Assembly: GCA_028826165.1 (NCBI GenBank)
Contig: JAPDFW010000061.1
Span: 62,001-126,000 of the forward strand
Source of the DNA: Anaeramoeba ignava
Taxonomy: Eukaryota; Metamonada; Anaeramoebidae
Length of the DNA: 64,000 nt
Direction: 5' to 3'
Every line of letters starts with the position of its first letter. Within the stretch, counting starts at the first letter, position 1. Positions 54,201-64,000 of this stretch are shown in pieces. The translations under genes were made by a program, and so were the position numbers. Below the pieces are notes generated by a model. The model saw only the letters and a list, made by a program, of their open reading frames with translations, made no database searches and was not told the origin of the DNA.

Positions 54201-54476
54201 GATGAAAAAGCATTCCATGATTTCTTTCCAAGAGGAGATGATCAACCCCAAATTCAATTTGCAGCATTAGTAATTACTTTAGGAATAGCTATTGGTGGTG
54301 GAATTATAACTGGAGCCATTTTGAGATTAACTACTAAAAATGCAAAAAAACCTTTTGATGATTCTGAATATTGGATTCTTCCTACTGGAGAAAACGAAAT
54401 TGGAAAAAAAGAAATGGAAATGAAAAAAATTGAAAGTGAAAAATTTGAAAAAGATGGTGAAAAGGATTTGGATTAA
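51207..54476 (+). CDS. Rh-type ammonium/ammonia channel, four exons, 457 aa
   Basis: Membrane channel of the Amt/Mep/Rh family, Rh branch, moving NH3/NH4+ across the plasma or vacuole membrane. Exons are 51207-51619, 53078-53539, 53683-53820 and 54116-54476; phases agree and the total is 458 codons including the stop. Signatures are FYYFFIDVAIMIFVGFGFLM followed by FLKRYGYSSAGY; VDIGGSMIIHAFGAFFGVSV with the first pore His; SIFLWIFWPSFNAAL; and QFLHGWPGIIGGIASSIA with the second pore His. The length is normal for Rh proteins and about eleven membrane segments are visible. The C-terminus is a charged Lys/Glu tail. The 5' region is poly-A rich. It is divergent from the Nup133-like gene, with only 176 bp between start codons, and convergent with the E2 gene. 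Confidence 0.93.
51620..53077 (+). repeat. Rh gene intron 1, 12-mer repeat
   Basis: A 1,458-bp intron starting GTATTT and ending AAG. After a T-rich start it consists of TTTATTAATTTA / TTTATAAATTTA 12-mers and slips. There is no open frame of interest. Confidence 0.85.
53821..54115 (+). repeat. Rh gene intron 3, (TTTAA)n repeat
   Basis: A 295-bp intron, GTAAAT to TTAG, dominated by the pentamer AATTT and ATCAAACAATTT variants. Splicing in phase 2 restores QFLHGWPG, which fixes both borders. Confidence 0.85.
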
Positions 54477-54762
54477 TTAAAAATTAAAATTCAAATTAAA
54501 ATTCAAATCAAAATTCAAATCAAATTCAAAATTAAAATTATCTTCTTTTTTTTTTCTTTTTACTTGAAATTTTTTTACTTTTTTTTTTTTTGCTCAATTA
54601 ATCAATCAATTCAAACTTTTTCAACTATTTTTAGGTTATAAAAACCAAATCAAAAAAAACAAATTTTTTCTTTTTTAAACTTTAAACTTTTATTTTAAAA
54701 AAAAGTGGAACAAAAAAAAATTTTTTCTTTTTCTTTTTCTTTTTCTTTTTAAATTTGAAATT

Positions 54763-55361
54763 TTATTTTAGAGTTAATTGAACACATTCTCGAACTTTTC
54801 TATCATATTCAATTTTATTATCTTTAAAAAGTTTTCCAGCAGTTCCATTTAAAGTTGAATCAGGATTTGGATTTGTCAATAAAGACTAAAAAATAAAAAT
54901 AAAAATAAAAAAAAATATAAAATTAAAAATTAAAATTAAAAATTAAAAATTACTTGAAGACAAGTTAAAACAGAAGTAACATTAAAATCAGAAGACCAAG
55001 AACCAAAAATTGAACTACAAATACTTCCACTTGATTCATTAACTAAAAAAATTTAAAAAAATAATAAATTAAATTTTTTAATTTATTTTTTAATTTATTT
55101 TTAATTACCATTTGGATGAAAAACTTTTGATTGAAATTGTGCTGTTGGATGTTGACTTGGATATTGATCAGAAAATGTTAAATTTAATTGAAATTTTCCT
55201 CCTTCCCATTCAGAATCTGGAGGTCCATCAATAATTACTTTCCATTTATGCATATCTACAGGTTCTTCAATATGAATTCCAACTAATTCTCCAGATTCAA
55301 TTTCTCCTATTATTTTTTTATAATCTGCAATGAGTGTTCTTGATGCTTTATTAACTGACAT
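54763..55361 (-). CDS. Ubiquitin-conjugating enzyme E2, three exons, 154 aa
   Basis: E2 of the UBC fold; it accepts ubiquitin from E1 on a catalytic Cys and passes it on with E3 ligases. Exons are 55361-55109, 55042-54954 and 54885-54763. The core is complete: N-terminal helix (MSVNKASRTLIADYKKI), WKVIIDGPPDSEWEGGKFQLNLTF, the Tyr-Pro turn SDQYPSQHPTAQF, the HPN motif FHPNVN and the catalytic block SGSICSSIFGSWSSDFNV with Cys about residue 93. The C-terminal helices follow (LLTNPNPDSTLNG, then YDRKVRECV). The usual Leu after the active-site Cys is Ser, and the loop is short, so subfamily assignment is left open. The 5' flank 55362-55868 holds only A- and T-rich sequence. Confidence 0.92.
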
Positions 55362-55868
55362 TTTTTTTAATTTTAAAAAATTAAATTAAATTAAATTGAA
55401 GAATAAAAATGAAATTTAATTTTTTAATTTATTTTTCTTTTAAATCTAAAAAAGTCCACTTTTTCTTTTTTAAAACTAAAAATTATTTTTTAAAAAAGGT
55501 TTCACTTTAAAATCATTTTATTCTTTTAAAGTTTTGGATTTTTTAAAAAAAAAGTTGTCGATTTTTATTGATCATTTTAATTAAAAATTTAAATCAAGGA
55601 AAAAGAAAAAAAAAAGAAAAAGAAAAAGAAAAATTTTTAATCAAAAATAAATCTTTTCTTTTTTTTTCAATTAAATTTGTTTTTGTTTATTGAAAAATTT
55701 TGAATCAAAAAAGCAAAAAAAGCAAAAAAACAAAAGCAAAAAAAACAAAAAAAAACAAAATCAAATTAAAAAAAAAAAAAAGAAAAAAGATTTTTCAAAA
55801 AGAAAAAAGTAAAAAAAAATTTCGAAAAAAAAATCCGCATTAACAATTATTAAGAAGGATCTGCGCAA
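55362..55868. other. Intergenic A/T-rich spacer, no gene seen
   Basis: About 500 bp of long A and T runs with short AG-rich pieces. It contains TTTAAAGTTTTGGATT near 55525 and AAAAGTCCACTTTTTC near 55450. No frame of note and no structured RNA was recognised. Confidence 0.6.
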
Positions 55869-56123
55869 TTAAATCTCATCAATTCTTTGGTCTTGAACAT
55901 TTGCTTCAGTTACTTCTACCTTTTCCCATCCTGGGTCATCAGGTTCAGGAACAATAAATCTTTTTTTCTTTTTGCAAATTGAAAGAATAAAAACAAAAAT
56001 TAAAATTGATATAAAAATAACTCCTAAATAAATTGGAGTTGTTTTTGTTTCTTGTTCTTTGTTAGTTTTTGTCATAATTATTGAAAAAAGTATTTGAATT
56101 AATAAGAGTTTAATTATCAACAT
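55869..56123 (-). CDS. Small single-pass membrane protein, 84 aa
   Basis: An ATG at 56123 opens a hydrophobic N-terminus (MLIIKLLLIQILFSII), which looks like a signal peptide. A short polar ectodomain with Thr/Lys/Glu follows, then a second hydrophobic span (IYLGVIFISILIFVFILSI), a basic stop-transfer CKKKKR, and an acidic cytosolic tail with PEPDDPGWEKVEVTE. The order is that of a type I membrane protein. I recognise no family. Codon use and the lack of dipeptide repeat support a real gene. It is divergent from the SAC9-type gene, with 157 bp between starts. Confidence 0.6.
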   Translation of the reverse strand: MLIIKLLLIQILFSIIMTKTNKEQETKTTPIYLGVIFISILIFVFILSICKKKKRFIVPEPDDPGWEKVEVTEANVQDQRIDEI

Positions 56124-56280
56124 AAAACTTAAAATTTAAAACTTAAAACAATATAAAAAGAAAAATGAAAAAAATGAAAAAAAAAAATTAAAAAAAATTT
56201 TTTTTCTTTTTGTTTTTCTTTTTAATTTTTTCATTTTTTTCTTTTTATTCTTTTTTTTTTTTTTTTTTTTTTATTTTATT

Positions 56281-59200
56281 ATGTCTAAACAAACTGAAAA
56301 TCAAAATAAACAAAATCAACAACAACAACAAAGAGTTAAAACAAGAAGAAAAGCAAAACAAGTTGTTGTTGAAACTCTTGATGGAGAATTTGTAAATTAT
56401 AATTTAAAATCCAAAAATTTTCATATAATTTAAACTTCAAATCCGAATCCCAATTTAAACTCAAATATTAATTTTAATATTAATTTTAATATTAATATTA
56501 ATTTTAATTTTATAAATGAATTTTAATTTTAATATTAATATTAATATTAATTTTATAAATGAATTTTAATTTTAATATTAATTTTAATATTAATTTTATG
56601 TCTTAATATTAATTTTATAAATGAATTTTAATATTAATATTAATTCAAATTTTAATTTTAATTTAAATTTTAATATTAATATTAATTCAAATTTTAATTT
56701 TAATTTTAATTTAAATTTTAATATTAATATTAATTTTAATTTTAATTTTAATTTTAATTTTTAATTTTAATATTAATTTTAATTTCAATTTTAATTTAAA
56801 TTTTAATTATAATTTTAATTTTAATTATAATTTTAATTTTTAATATTAATATTAATTTTAATTTTTAATTTTAATTTTAAATTTTTAATTTTAATTTTAA
56901 ATTAAAGTTTATTGTTTCTTCACTTTCAACAAGAAAAGATACACAAATTTTTTCTATAGATCCAGTTACAGGAATAATTCATTATTCAGGAATTCAAGGA
57001 ATAGATTTATTTGGTACATATACACAAGCAGTAAAAACATTTTTTGCAAATAAAAAGATCAAGAAATTTACAACAGCTTGTGGAATAATTGGACAAGCTA
57101 CATTTGGTTCAAATTCATATCTTTTAATTGTGACAAAAGTAAATTTATAATTAAAATTTCAAAAGAAAAAAAAAAGTTCCGAAATTTTTGTTCCATTTTT
57201 TAATTAATTTTCTTTTAAGGCTGATCCAACAATTGAATTATTTTGTGGACATGTTATTTATACAATAAATTCAACAACATGGATTAAAATTCCTTTACAA
57301 TATGAAAGACCAATGACAAAGTGAATAAAGAAATAAAACATTTTGCTTTTATTTAATATTTAATATTTTGAAAACAAAATTTATTTAAATTTATTTAAAT
57401 TTATTTAAATTTATTAGTAAGGAAATAAAAAATGTTGAATTAATGCAAAATTATATGGTTGATTCACTTCATTTTTATTCAGAAACACTTGATGTAACTC
57501 GTCCATTTCCATCAAGATATTCAGTTGATAAGTAAATTAAAAATTAAAATTAAAAATTAAAATTTAAATTAAAATTAAAATTAAAATTAAAATTTAAATT
57601 AAAATTAAAATTAAAATTAAAATTAAAATTAAAATTAAAATTAAAATTAAAATTAAAATTAAAATTAATATTAAAATTATAATTAAAATAAATATTAAAA
57701 TTAAAATTAATATTAAAATTAAAAATTAAAATTAAAAATTAAAATTTAAATTAAAATTAAAATTAAAATTAGAATTAAAATTAAAATTAAAATTAAAATT
57801 AAAATTATAATTAAAATTAAAATTATAATTCATTTTGAAATGATAATTAAAATTAAAATTAAAATTAATATTAAAATTAAAATTAAAATTATAATTAAAA
57901 TTATAATTAAAATTAAAATTAAAATTAAAATTAATATTAAAATTAAAATTAAAATTAAAATTAATATTTTAAAATTAAAATTAAAATTTTAGTTATCATC
58001 CTGATTTTTGTTGGAATAAATTCTTAAGAAAACCATTTGAAGATGCTGGATTATCTTCATGGTGTATTGTTATGATTCAAGGATTAGCGATAGGAAGATT
58101 ATTACAAAAAGAAGGATTATTTAATTTATATTTAATAACAAGAAAAAGTGTTCTTAATCCAGGAACAAGATATTATTCAAGAGGATTAAATGAATTAGGA
58201 GGTTTTATTTTTATAATTAATTTCCATTTCCAATTTTTCAAATATTTTTATTTTTGATTATAAATTATTGTAAAAATTAATAGAAGCTGGAAATGAAATG
58301 GAATGTGAACTTCTGGCTTGGACTTATGATAATGAAAATTTAGTAGAATTTTATTCACATATTTTTAGAAGAGGTAAAATTAAAATTAAAATTTAAATTA
58401 ATATTAAAATTAAAATTAAAATTAAAATTATAATTAAAATTATAATTATAATTAAAATCAAAATTAAAATTAAAATTATAATTAAAATTATAATTAAAAT
58501 CAAGATTAAAATTATATTTGAAATTAAAATTAAAATTAAAATTAATATTTGAAATCAAAATTATAATTGAAATTAAAATTAAAATTATAATTAAAATTGA
58601 AATTAAAATTAAAATTATAATTGAAATTAAAATTAAAATTAAAATTAAAATTAAAATTAAAATTAAAATTAATATTAAAATTAAAATTAAAATTATTAAA
58701 ATTAAAATTTAAATCAAAATTAAATTAAAATCAAAATCAAAATTAAAATTATAATTAAAATTAAAATTAAAATTAAAATTATATTTGAAATTAAAATTAT
58801 ATTTGATATTAAAATTAAAATTGGAAAATAAGGAACTGTTCCTGTTTGGTGGGGAACATCATTAAACTCGAAAGTTTCTCATCCAGAAATAGTAGTAAGT
58901 CCAGAACCTCTAAGAGGATCAGAAAAATATTATCAAAGATTAACAAATCGATTTGGAAATCACAACATAACGTGTTTCAACATGTTAAAATGTGTGCCAA
59001 ACAATAAAGAAACAGAATTAACAGAATGTTATCAACATTCACATAGATATGTTAAAACAAAAATGGATATTGATTTAAAAATTATCAATTTTGATTGGCA
59101 TTCTAATATAAAATCTCTTGGAAAAGAAGCAGCTATTGCTGGTCTTTGGGTTTCTGCTCAAGCTCCTGTTTCTGCTCATAATTTAACTAGTGGTCATATT

Positions 59201-62200
59201 AATCTTATTAATGATAAAACTAATAAGAAATTTTTAAAAGAAAATATTCAGGATATTTTATCTTGTCCAAATGGTTTTATTGGTAAAGTTTCTTTTATTT
59301 CTAAACAAGAAGGTGTTATGAGATATAATTGCGCAGATTCTTTAGATAGAACAAATGTTGCAACATTTTGTAAACAAAATTAAAATTAAAATTAAAATTA
59401 AAATTAAAATTAAAATTAAAATTCATTTTGAAAATTATAATTATAATTAAAATTCATTTTGAAAATTATAATTATAATTAAAATTCATTTTGAAAATTAT
59501 AATTAAAATTAAAATTAAAATTAAAATTAAAATTAAAATTAAAATTCATTTTGGAAATTAAAATTAAAATTAAAATTCAAATGAAAATGAAAATTAGTTA
59601 TTATGCAACAAATTCTTGCAGAATTCTGTTTAAGATTAAATATTGGATTAACTGAAAAACTTCGGAAAAATGAATATTGGCAATTCTTTTCATATTCACT
59701 TAGCGAACTAAACAAATCAATTAAAGTAAGATTATGGGAAGCATTAGCAGAATTTTTTGTAGCCAATGGAGATGTATGTTCAATAGCATATACAAACTCA
59801 CCAGCAATGCATACTGCATTAATTAGAGAATATTCACCAAACCTTTCAAATGCACCAAATAATACAATGATAGTTCTTAAAAGAAGATATGAAAATGTTC
59901 AGCATGATCATGTTAGACAACTTACTTTCCAATTATTTCTTGGTTTAGATTTTGAAAATTTTTTCCCTTCTTTTCTTAAAAATAATTATGAACATGTTTC
60001 TTCTCTTCCTTCTTGGTGTCCTTCTAAAATGCCTTATTATCTTATTAAATCAAAAGATTATTTTGAAAAATATTCTCCTGAAAAATTACTCAATGATTCT
60101 TCTATTATTTGGTTAAGTCCTAAAACTCAACCTTTTACTGAAGTAGATTTAAAATTCAATTTAAATCAAAATAAATTTAAATCAAAATCAATATTAAATT
60201 TAAATCAAAATTAAATTTAAATCAAAATTAAATTTAAAATTCAATTTAAATCAAAATTCAATTTAAATCAAAATTAAATTTAAATCAAAATTAAATTTAA
60301 ATCAATATTAAATTTAAATCAAAATTAAATTTAAATCAAAATTAAATTTAAATCAAAATTCAATTTAAATCAAAATTAAATTTAAATCAAAATTAATATT
60401 AAATTTAAATCAATATTAAATCTCAAATCAAAATTAAATTTAAATCAATATTAAATTTAAATCAAAATTAATATTAAATTTAAATCAAAATTAAATTTAA
60501 ATCAATATTAAATTTAAATCAATATTAAATTTTAAATCAATATTAAATTTAAATCAAAATTAAAATCAAATTAAATTTAAATCAATATTAAATTTAAATC
60601 AATATTCAATTTAAATCAATATTAAATTTAAATCAATATTAAATTTAAATCAAAATTAAATTTAAATTAAAATTAAATTTAAATCAAAATTAAATTTAAA
60701 TCAAAATTAAATTTAAATCAAAATTAAATTTAAATCAAAAATTAAATTTAAATCAAAATTAAATTTAAATTTAAATCAAAATTAAATTTAAATCAAAATC
60801 AATATTAAATTTAAATCAAAATTAAATTTAAATCAAAATTAAATTTAAATCAAAATTAAATTTAAATCAAAATTAAATTTAAATCAATATTAAATTTAAA
60901 TCAAAATTAAATTTAAATCAAAATTAAATTTAAATCAAAATTAAATTTAAATCAAAATTAAATTTAAATCAAAATTAAATTTAAATCAAATTTAAATCAA
61001 AATTAAATTTAAATCAAAATTAAATTTAAATCAAAAATCAATTTAAATCAAAATTAAATTTAAATCAAAATTAAATTTAAAATCAAATTTAAATTTAAAT
61101 CAAAATTAAATTTAAATTTAAATCAAAATTAAATTTAAATTTAAATCAAAATTAAATTTAAACTAAATTTAAAATTAAATTTAAATCAAAATTAAATTTA
61201 AATCAAAATTAAATTTAAATCAAAATTAAATTTAAATCAAAATTAAATTTAAATCAAAATTAAATTTAAATCAAAATTAAATTTAAATCAAAATTAAATT
61301 TAAATCAAAATTAAATTTAAATCAAAATTAAATTTAAATCAAAATTAAATTTAAATCAAAATTAAATTTAAATCAAAATCAAATTTAAATCAAAATTAAA
61401 TTTAAATCAAAATTAAATTTAAATCAAAATCAAATTTAAATCAAAATTAAATTTAAATCAAAATTAAATTTAAATCAAAATTAAATTTAAATCAAAATTA
61501 AATTTAAATCAATATTAAATTTAAATCAAAATCAAAATTAAATTTAAATCAATATTCAATTTAAATCAATATTAAATTTAAATCAAAATTAAATTTAAAT
61601 CAAATTTAAATCAAAATTAAATTTAAATCAAAATTAAATTTAAATCAAAATTAAATTTAAATCAAAATTAAATTTAAATCAAAATTAAATTTAAATCAAA
61701 ATTAAATTTAAATCAAAATTAAATTTAAATCAAAATTAAATTTAAATCAAATTTAAATCAAAATTAAATCAAAATTAAATTTAAATCAAATTAAAATCAA
61801 AATTAAATTTAAATCAATATTAAATTTAAATCAAAATTAAATTTAAATCAATATTAAATTTAAATCAAAATTAAATTTAAATCAATATTAAATTCAAATC
61901 AAAATTAAATTTAAATCAAAATCAAAATCAAAATCAATATTAAATTTAAATCAATATTAAATTTAAATCAAATTTAAATCAAAATTAAATTTAAATTAAA
62001 ATTTAAAAAAATTAGCTCTTCATCTTCTTGCATAAACCATGCTATTTAACAGAATTATCCCTTACAATTAAAAATTCCATAGAAAATGCATACCCACCAG
62101 CTTTTATTGATGTTTTTATTGGAAATTATATGGATAATGTTAGAATTATCTTCCATCATCTTCCAATCCCAATTTGTTCTGATGGAACAAAATTATTTTT

Positions 62201-64000
62201 TCAACTTTCATCAAGTGAAAACCAAAATTTACTTTATGATTTTGAAGGAACATCTTTTGATTCTGAATTATTATCAAGAGTTATTCTAATTACTTTCCAT
62301 TGTAGCAGCATTAAACAAACTCAAAACCAAATTCAAATCCAAAATACAAATCAAAATGAAAATCAAAATTCAAAATCAAAAAAGGAGCAAAAAAAAATTC
62401 ATCAAATCAAAACAAATTCAGATCCTGATTTTTATACAACAATGTCTTTAGGAAAAATTGATGTTTATGGAGTTGTTCCACGTTCAATTCCAGATTTTTT
62501 TTCTCGAATTAAATATTCAGGAAATATTCCAAATGATGGAAGAAATAATCGTTTAACATTATTTGAAAGTTGCAGTCGTTCTTTATTTGATCAAGGAAAA
62601 AAAGATTCAGGCAAAAATATGCTTGAAGTTCAACGCGGAAAAATTGATTTTGAATTAACAACTGATTCTCCAACTTTTACAATTGTTTCACACAATGATT
62701 TTGGAAATGAATCTGATCAAAATTCTAAAAATTTAAATCAATCCACAAAATTCAATCCAAATCTTGATTTCATGAGATTATCTTATAATGTTCTTACTCA
62801 TTATATTGATGGAGTGAAATTTTTAGATATAAATTCTAATTTGGGATTAAATTTAAAATCAAGTTCAAATTTAACAAAAACAGTTTCAAATTCAACGAAT
62901 TCAAATTTAGATTTAATTGAAAATGTGGATGATAGTTTATATGAAAATAATCAAAATGAAAATAATCAAAATGAAAATAATCAAAATGAAAATCAACATG
63001 AAAATCAAAATGAAAATCAAAATGAAAAAAAAATTAGTGAATCAAAAAAGAAATCAAAAGGAAAATCAAAAATCAAAAATTTTGATAAACAAACACTAAG
63101 ATTAAGTTTATCAAGAAAATCTCTTAATAATATTTCTGATAATTCTATTGAAGGAACATCACCTAATTCAAAAGAATATCAACTTCATGTAAAGCATCTT
63201 CTTAAAGAAGCAAAACAAAAAAATAGAAGTTTTACATTTCTTGATACTTTACAATTAGAATTAACAAGAATACAATTATCAATATCAGCAAGTGATAGAG
63301 ATACAATTTTATTAAATTTTGGATGTAGAATTAATGATTTTAATCCACATAGATTTATTTTTCCAAGAGATGAAAAAATGTTTCAAGGTAGAAAATAATA
63401 TTTAAATTAAATCAATTTTTTTTGAATTTAATTTAATATAAATTTAATTTAATTTAATTTAATAATAAGCTATGATGAAAAGTAAAAAATTGAGAACTAA
63501 TACTTGTTCAAATCCAAATTGCAAATTAAAATTAAAAAACAATAAACATCAGTGTTATTATTGTTTAAAATATTTTTGTTCTAAATGCATGTCATTAACA
63601 AAAATGAGGGTAAAAATTAAAATCAAATTTAAAATTATTTATAAAATTAAAATTAAAATTAAAATTAAAATTATTTATAAAAATTAAAATTTATATTAAT
63701 ATTAAAAGATAACGGAATATATGTGGAATAAACCATTACCAGTTTGTCAAAATTGTTCTGTTTTTCTTACACAACAAGAATTTGCAATCAAAAAAATACA
63801 AGAATTAGAAGATCGAAAAAATTTCCAAGTTTTCAATTCAAATTTCATTCAAACACATGAATTATTATCATTTATGGAAAAAGTAGATTTTCTAAAAAAA
63901 AGAAGATGGAAAAGAAATAATCGACAAGAAAATATAGCAAAATTTCCAGAAGCAGGAATTTTACGATCAGTTTTAACAGATCCTCGTTCATCTTCTATTG
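56281..64000 (+). CDS. SAC9-type phosphoinositide phosphatase with FYVE-like zinc finger, at least 11 exons, 3' end outside window
   Basis: Phosphoinositide phosphatase with a SAC domain, removing phosphates from PtdIns lipids on membranes. Exons are 56281-56391, 56908-57138, 57220-57320, 57418-57531, 57993-58201, 58284-58373, 58833-59369, 59598-60142, 62016-63387, 63470-63609 and 63708 to the edge; all junctions are in phase. The SAC part shows FGTYTQAVKTF, SRYSVDK-N-YHPDFCWN, VPVWWGTSL and the P-loop RYNCADSLDRTN (C-x5-R). The CADSLDRTN form, followed by LWEALAEFFVANGD and YTNSPAMHTALIRE, is the plant SAC9 pattern, as is LFIFLHKPCYLTELSLTI in exon 9. Exons 10-11 encode a treble-clef finger, CSNPNC, CYYC, CSKC, CQNC, with eight Cys. 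Disordered NQNE linkers occur in exon 9. More than 1,130 residues are present. Confidence 0.9.
57532..57992 (+). repeat. SAC9-type gene intron 4, (AAAATT)n
   Basis: Intron GTAAAT to TTTTAG filled with AAAATT hexamers and AATATT variants. Splicing restores DK-N-YHPDF. Confidence 0.85.
58374..58832 (+). repeat. SAC9-type gene intron 6, (AAAATT)n with AATTAT variants
   Basis: Intron GTAAAA to AAG of AAAATT, TATAATT and GAAATT hexamers. KIKI and NFNF frames are repeat artefacts. Confidence 0.85.
60143..62015 (+). repeat. SAC9-type gene intron 8, 17-bp minisatellite
   Basis: A 1,873-bp intron, GTAGAT to TTAG. It is almost entirely the 17-mer AAAATTAAATTTAAATC, about 100 copies, with AATATT and CAATTT variants. 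The 17-bp unit is not a multiple of 3 and contains TAA, so every frame is closed within a few units. Confidence 0.9.

Overview
The window is nuclear DNA of a very AT-rich, intron-bearing single-celled eukaryote. Protein genes are split by GT-AG introns, 5' splice sites are usually GTAAxx, and there are no operons or ribosome binding sites. Low-complexity Asn-Gln, Asn-Glu, Ser-Lys and Ile-Lys dipeptide tracts are built on hexamers of the form AATCAA/AATGAA. The tracts, a KBL enzyme with a presequence-like N-terminus, and enlarged BTB, RCC1 and BEACH genes fit an anaerobic amoeba of the Anaeramoeba type. That assignment is an inference from style, not proof.

Layout: (1) 1-2062, minus strand: 5' part of a glycine C-acetyltransferase (KBL) gene in five exons, running off the left edge. 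(2) 2146-2484: a small coiled-coil ORF. (3) 3398-15749, minus: a giant gene whose splice phases join a BTB-BACK-coiled-coil exon to an armadillo-like middle region and a PH-BEACH-WD40 end. (4) 16495-18044, minus: a secreted LCAT/phospholipase A2-type enzyme in four exons. (5) 18125-19450: nine 145-bp satellite monomers in a divergent promoter region. (6) 19576-21732, plus: a secreted, probably GPI-anchored beta-propeller protein. (7) 22330-34661, minus: a second, decayed copy of the BTB-BEACH gene. Regions 3 and 7 belong to a segmental duplication of about 12.5 kb. (8) 35025-39880, minus: two RCC1-BTB genes in tandem, both frame-disrupted. (9) 39910-46915: about 7 kb of two alternating satellite families with two identical tRNA-Asn(GTT) genes. 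(10) 46920-51030, minus: a Nup133-like nucleoporin that ends at the satellite. (11) 51207-54476, plus: an Rh-type ammonium channel in four exons. (12) 54763-55361, minus: a ubiquitin-conjugating E2 in three exons. (13) 55869-56123, minus: a small single-pass membrane protein. (14) 56281 to the right edge, plus: a SAC9-type phosphoinositide phosphatase with a FYVE-like zinc finger.

The main theme is repeat dynamics. One hexamer family supplies protein linkers when it reads AAT[C/G]AA and intron or spacer filler when it reads AATTAA. Each large intron carries its own private tandem repeat. The duplicated BEACH copies let tract expansion, motif switching, frame slipping and apparent seeding of new repeats into coding DNA be compared directly. 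Several reading frames are broken by 1-nt indels, many at homopolymers. Without read data, true pseudogenisation cannot be separated from consensus error, so these genes are described as frame-disrupted rather than dead.
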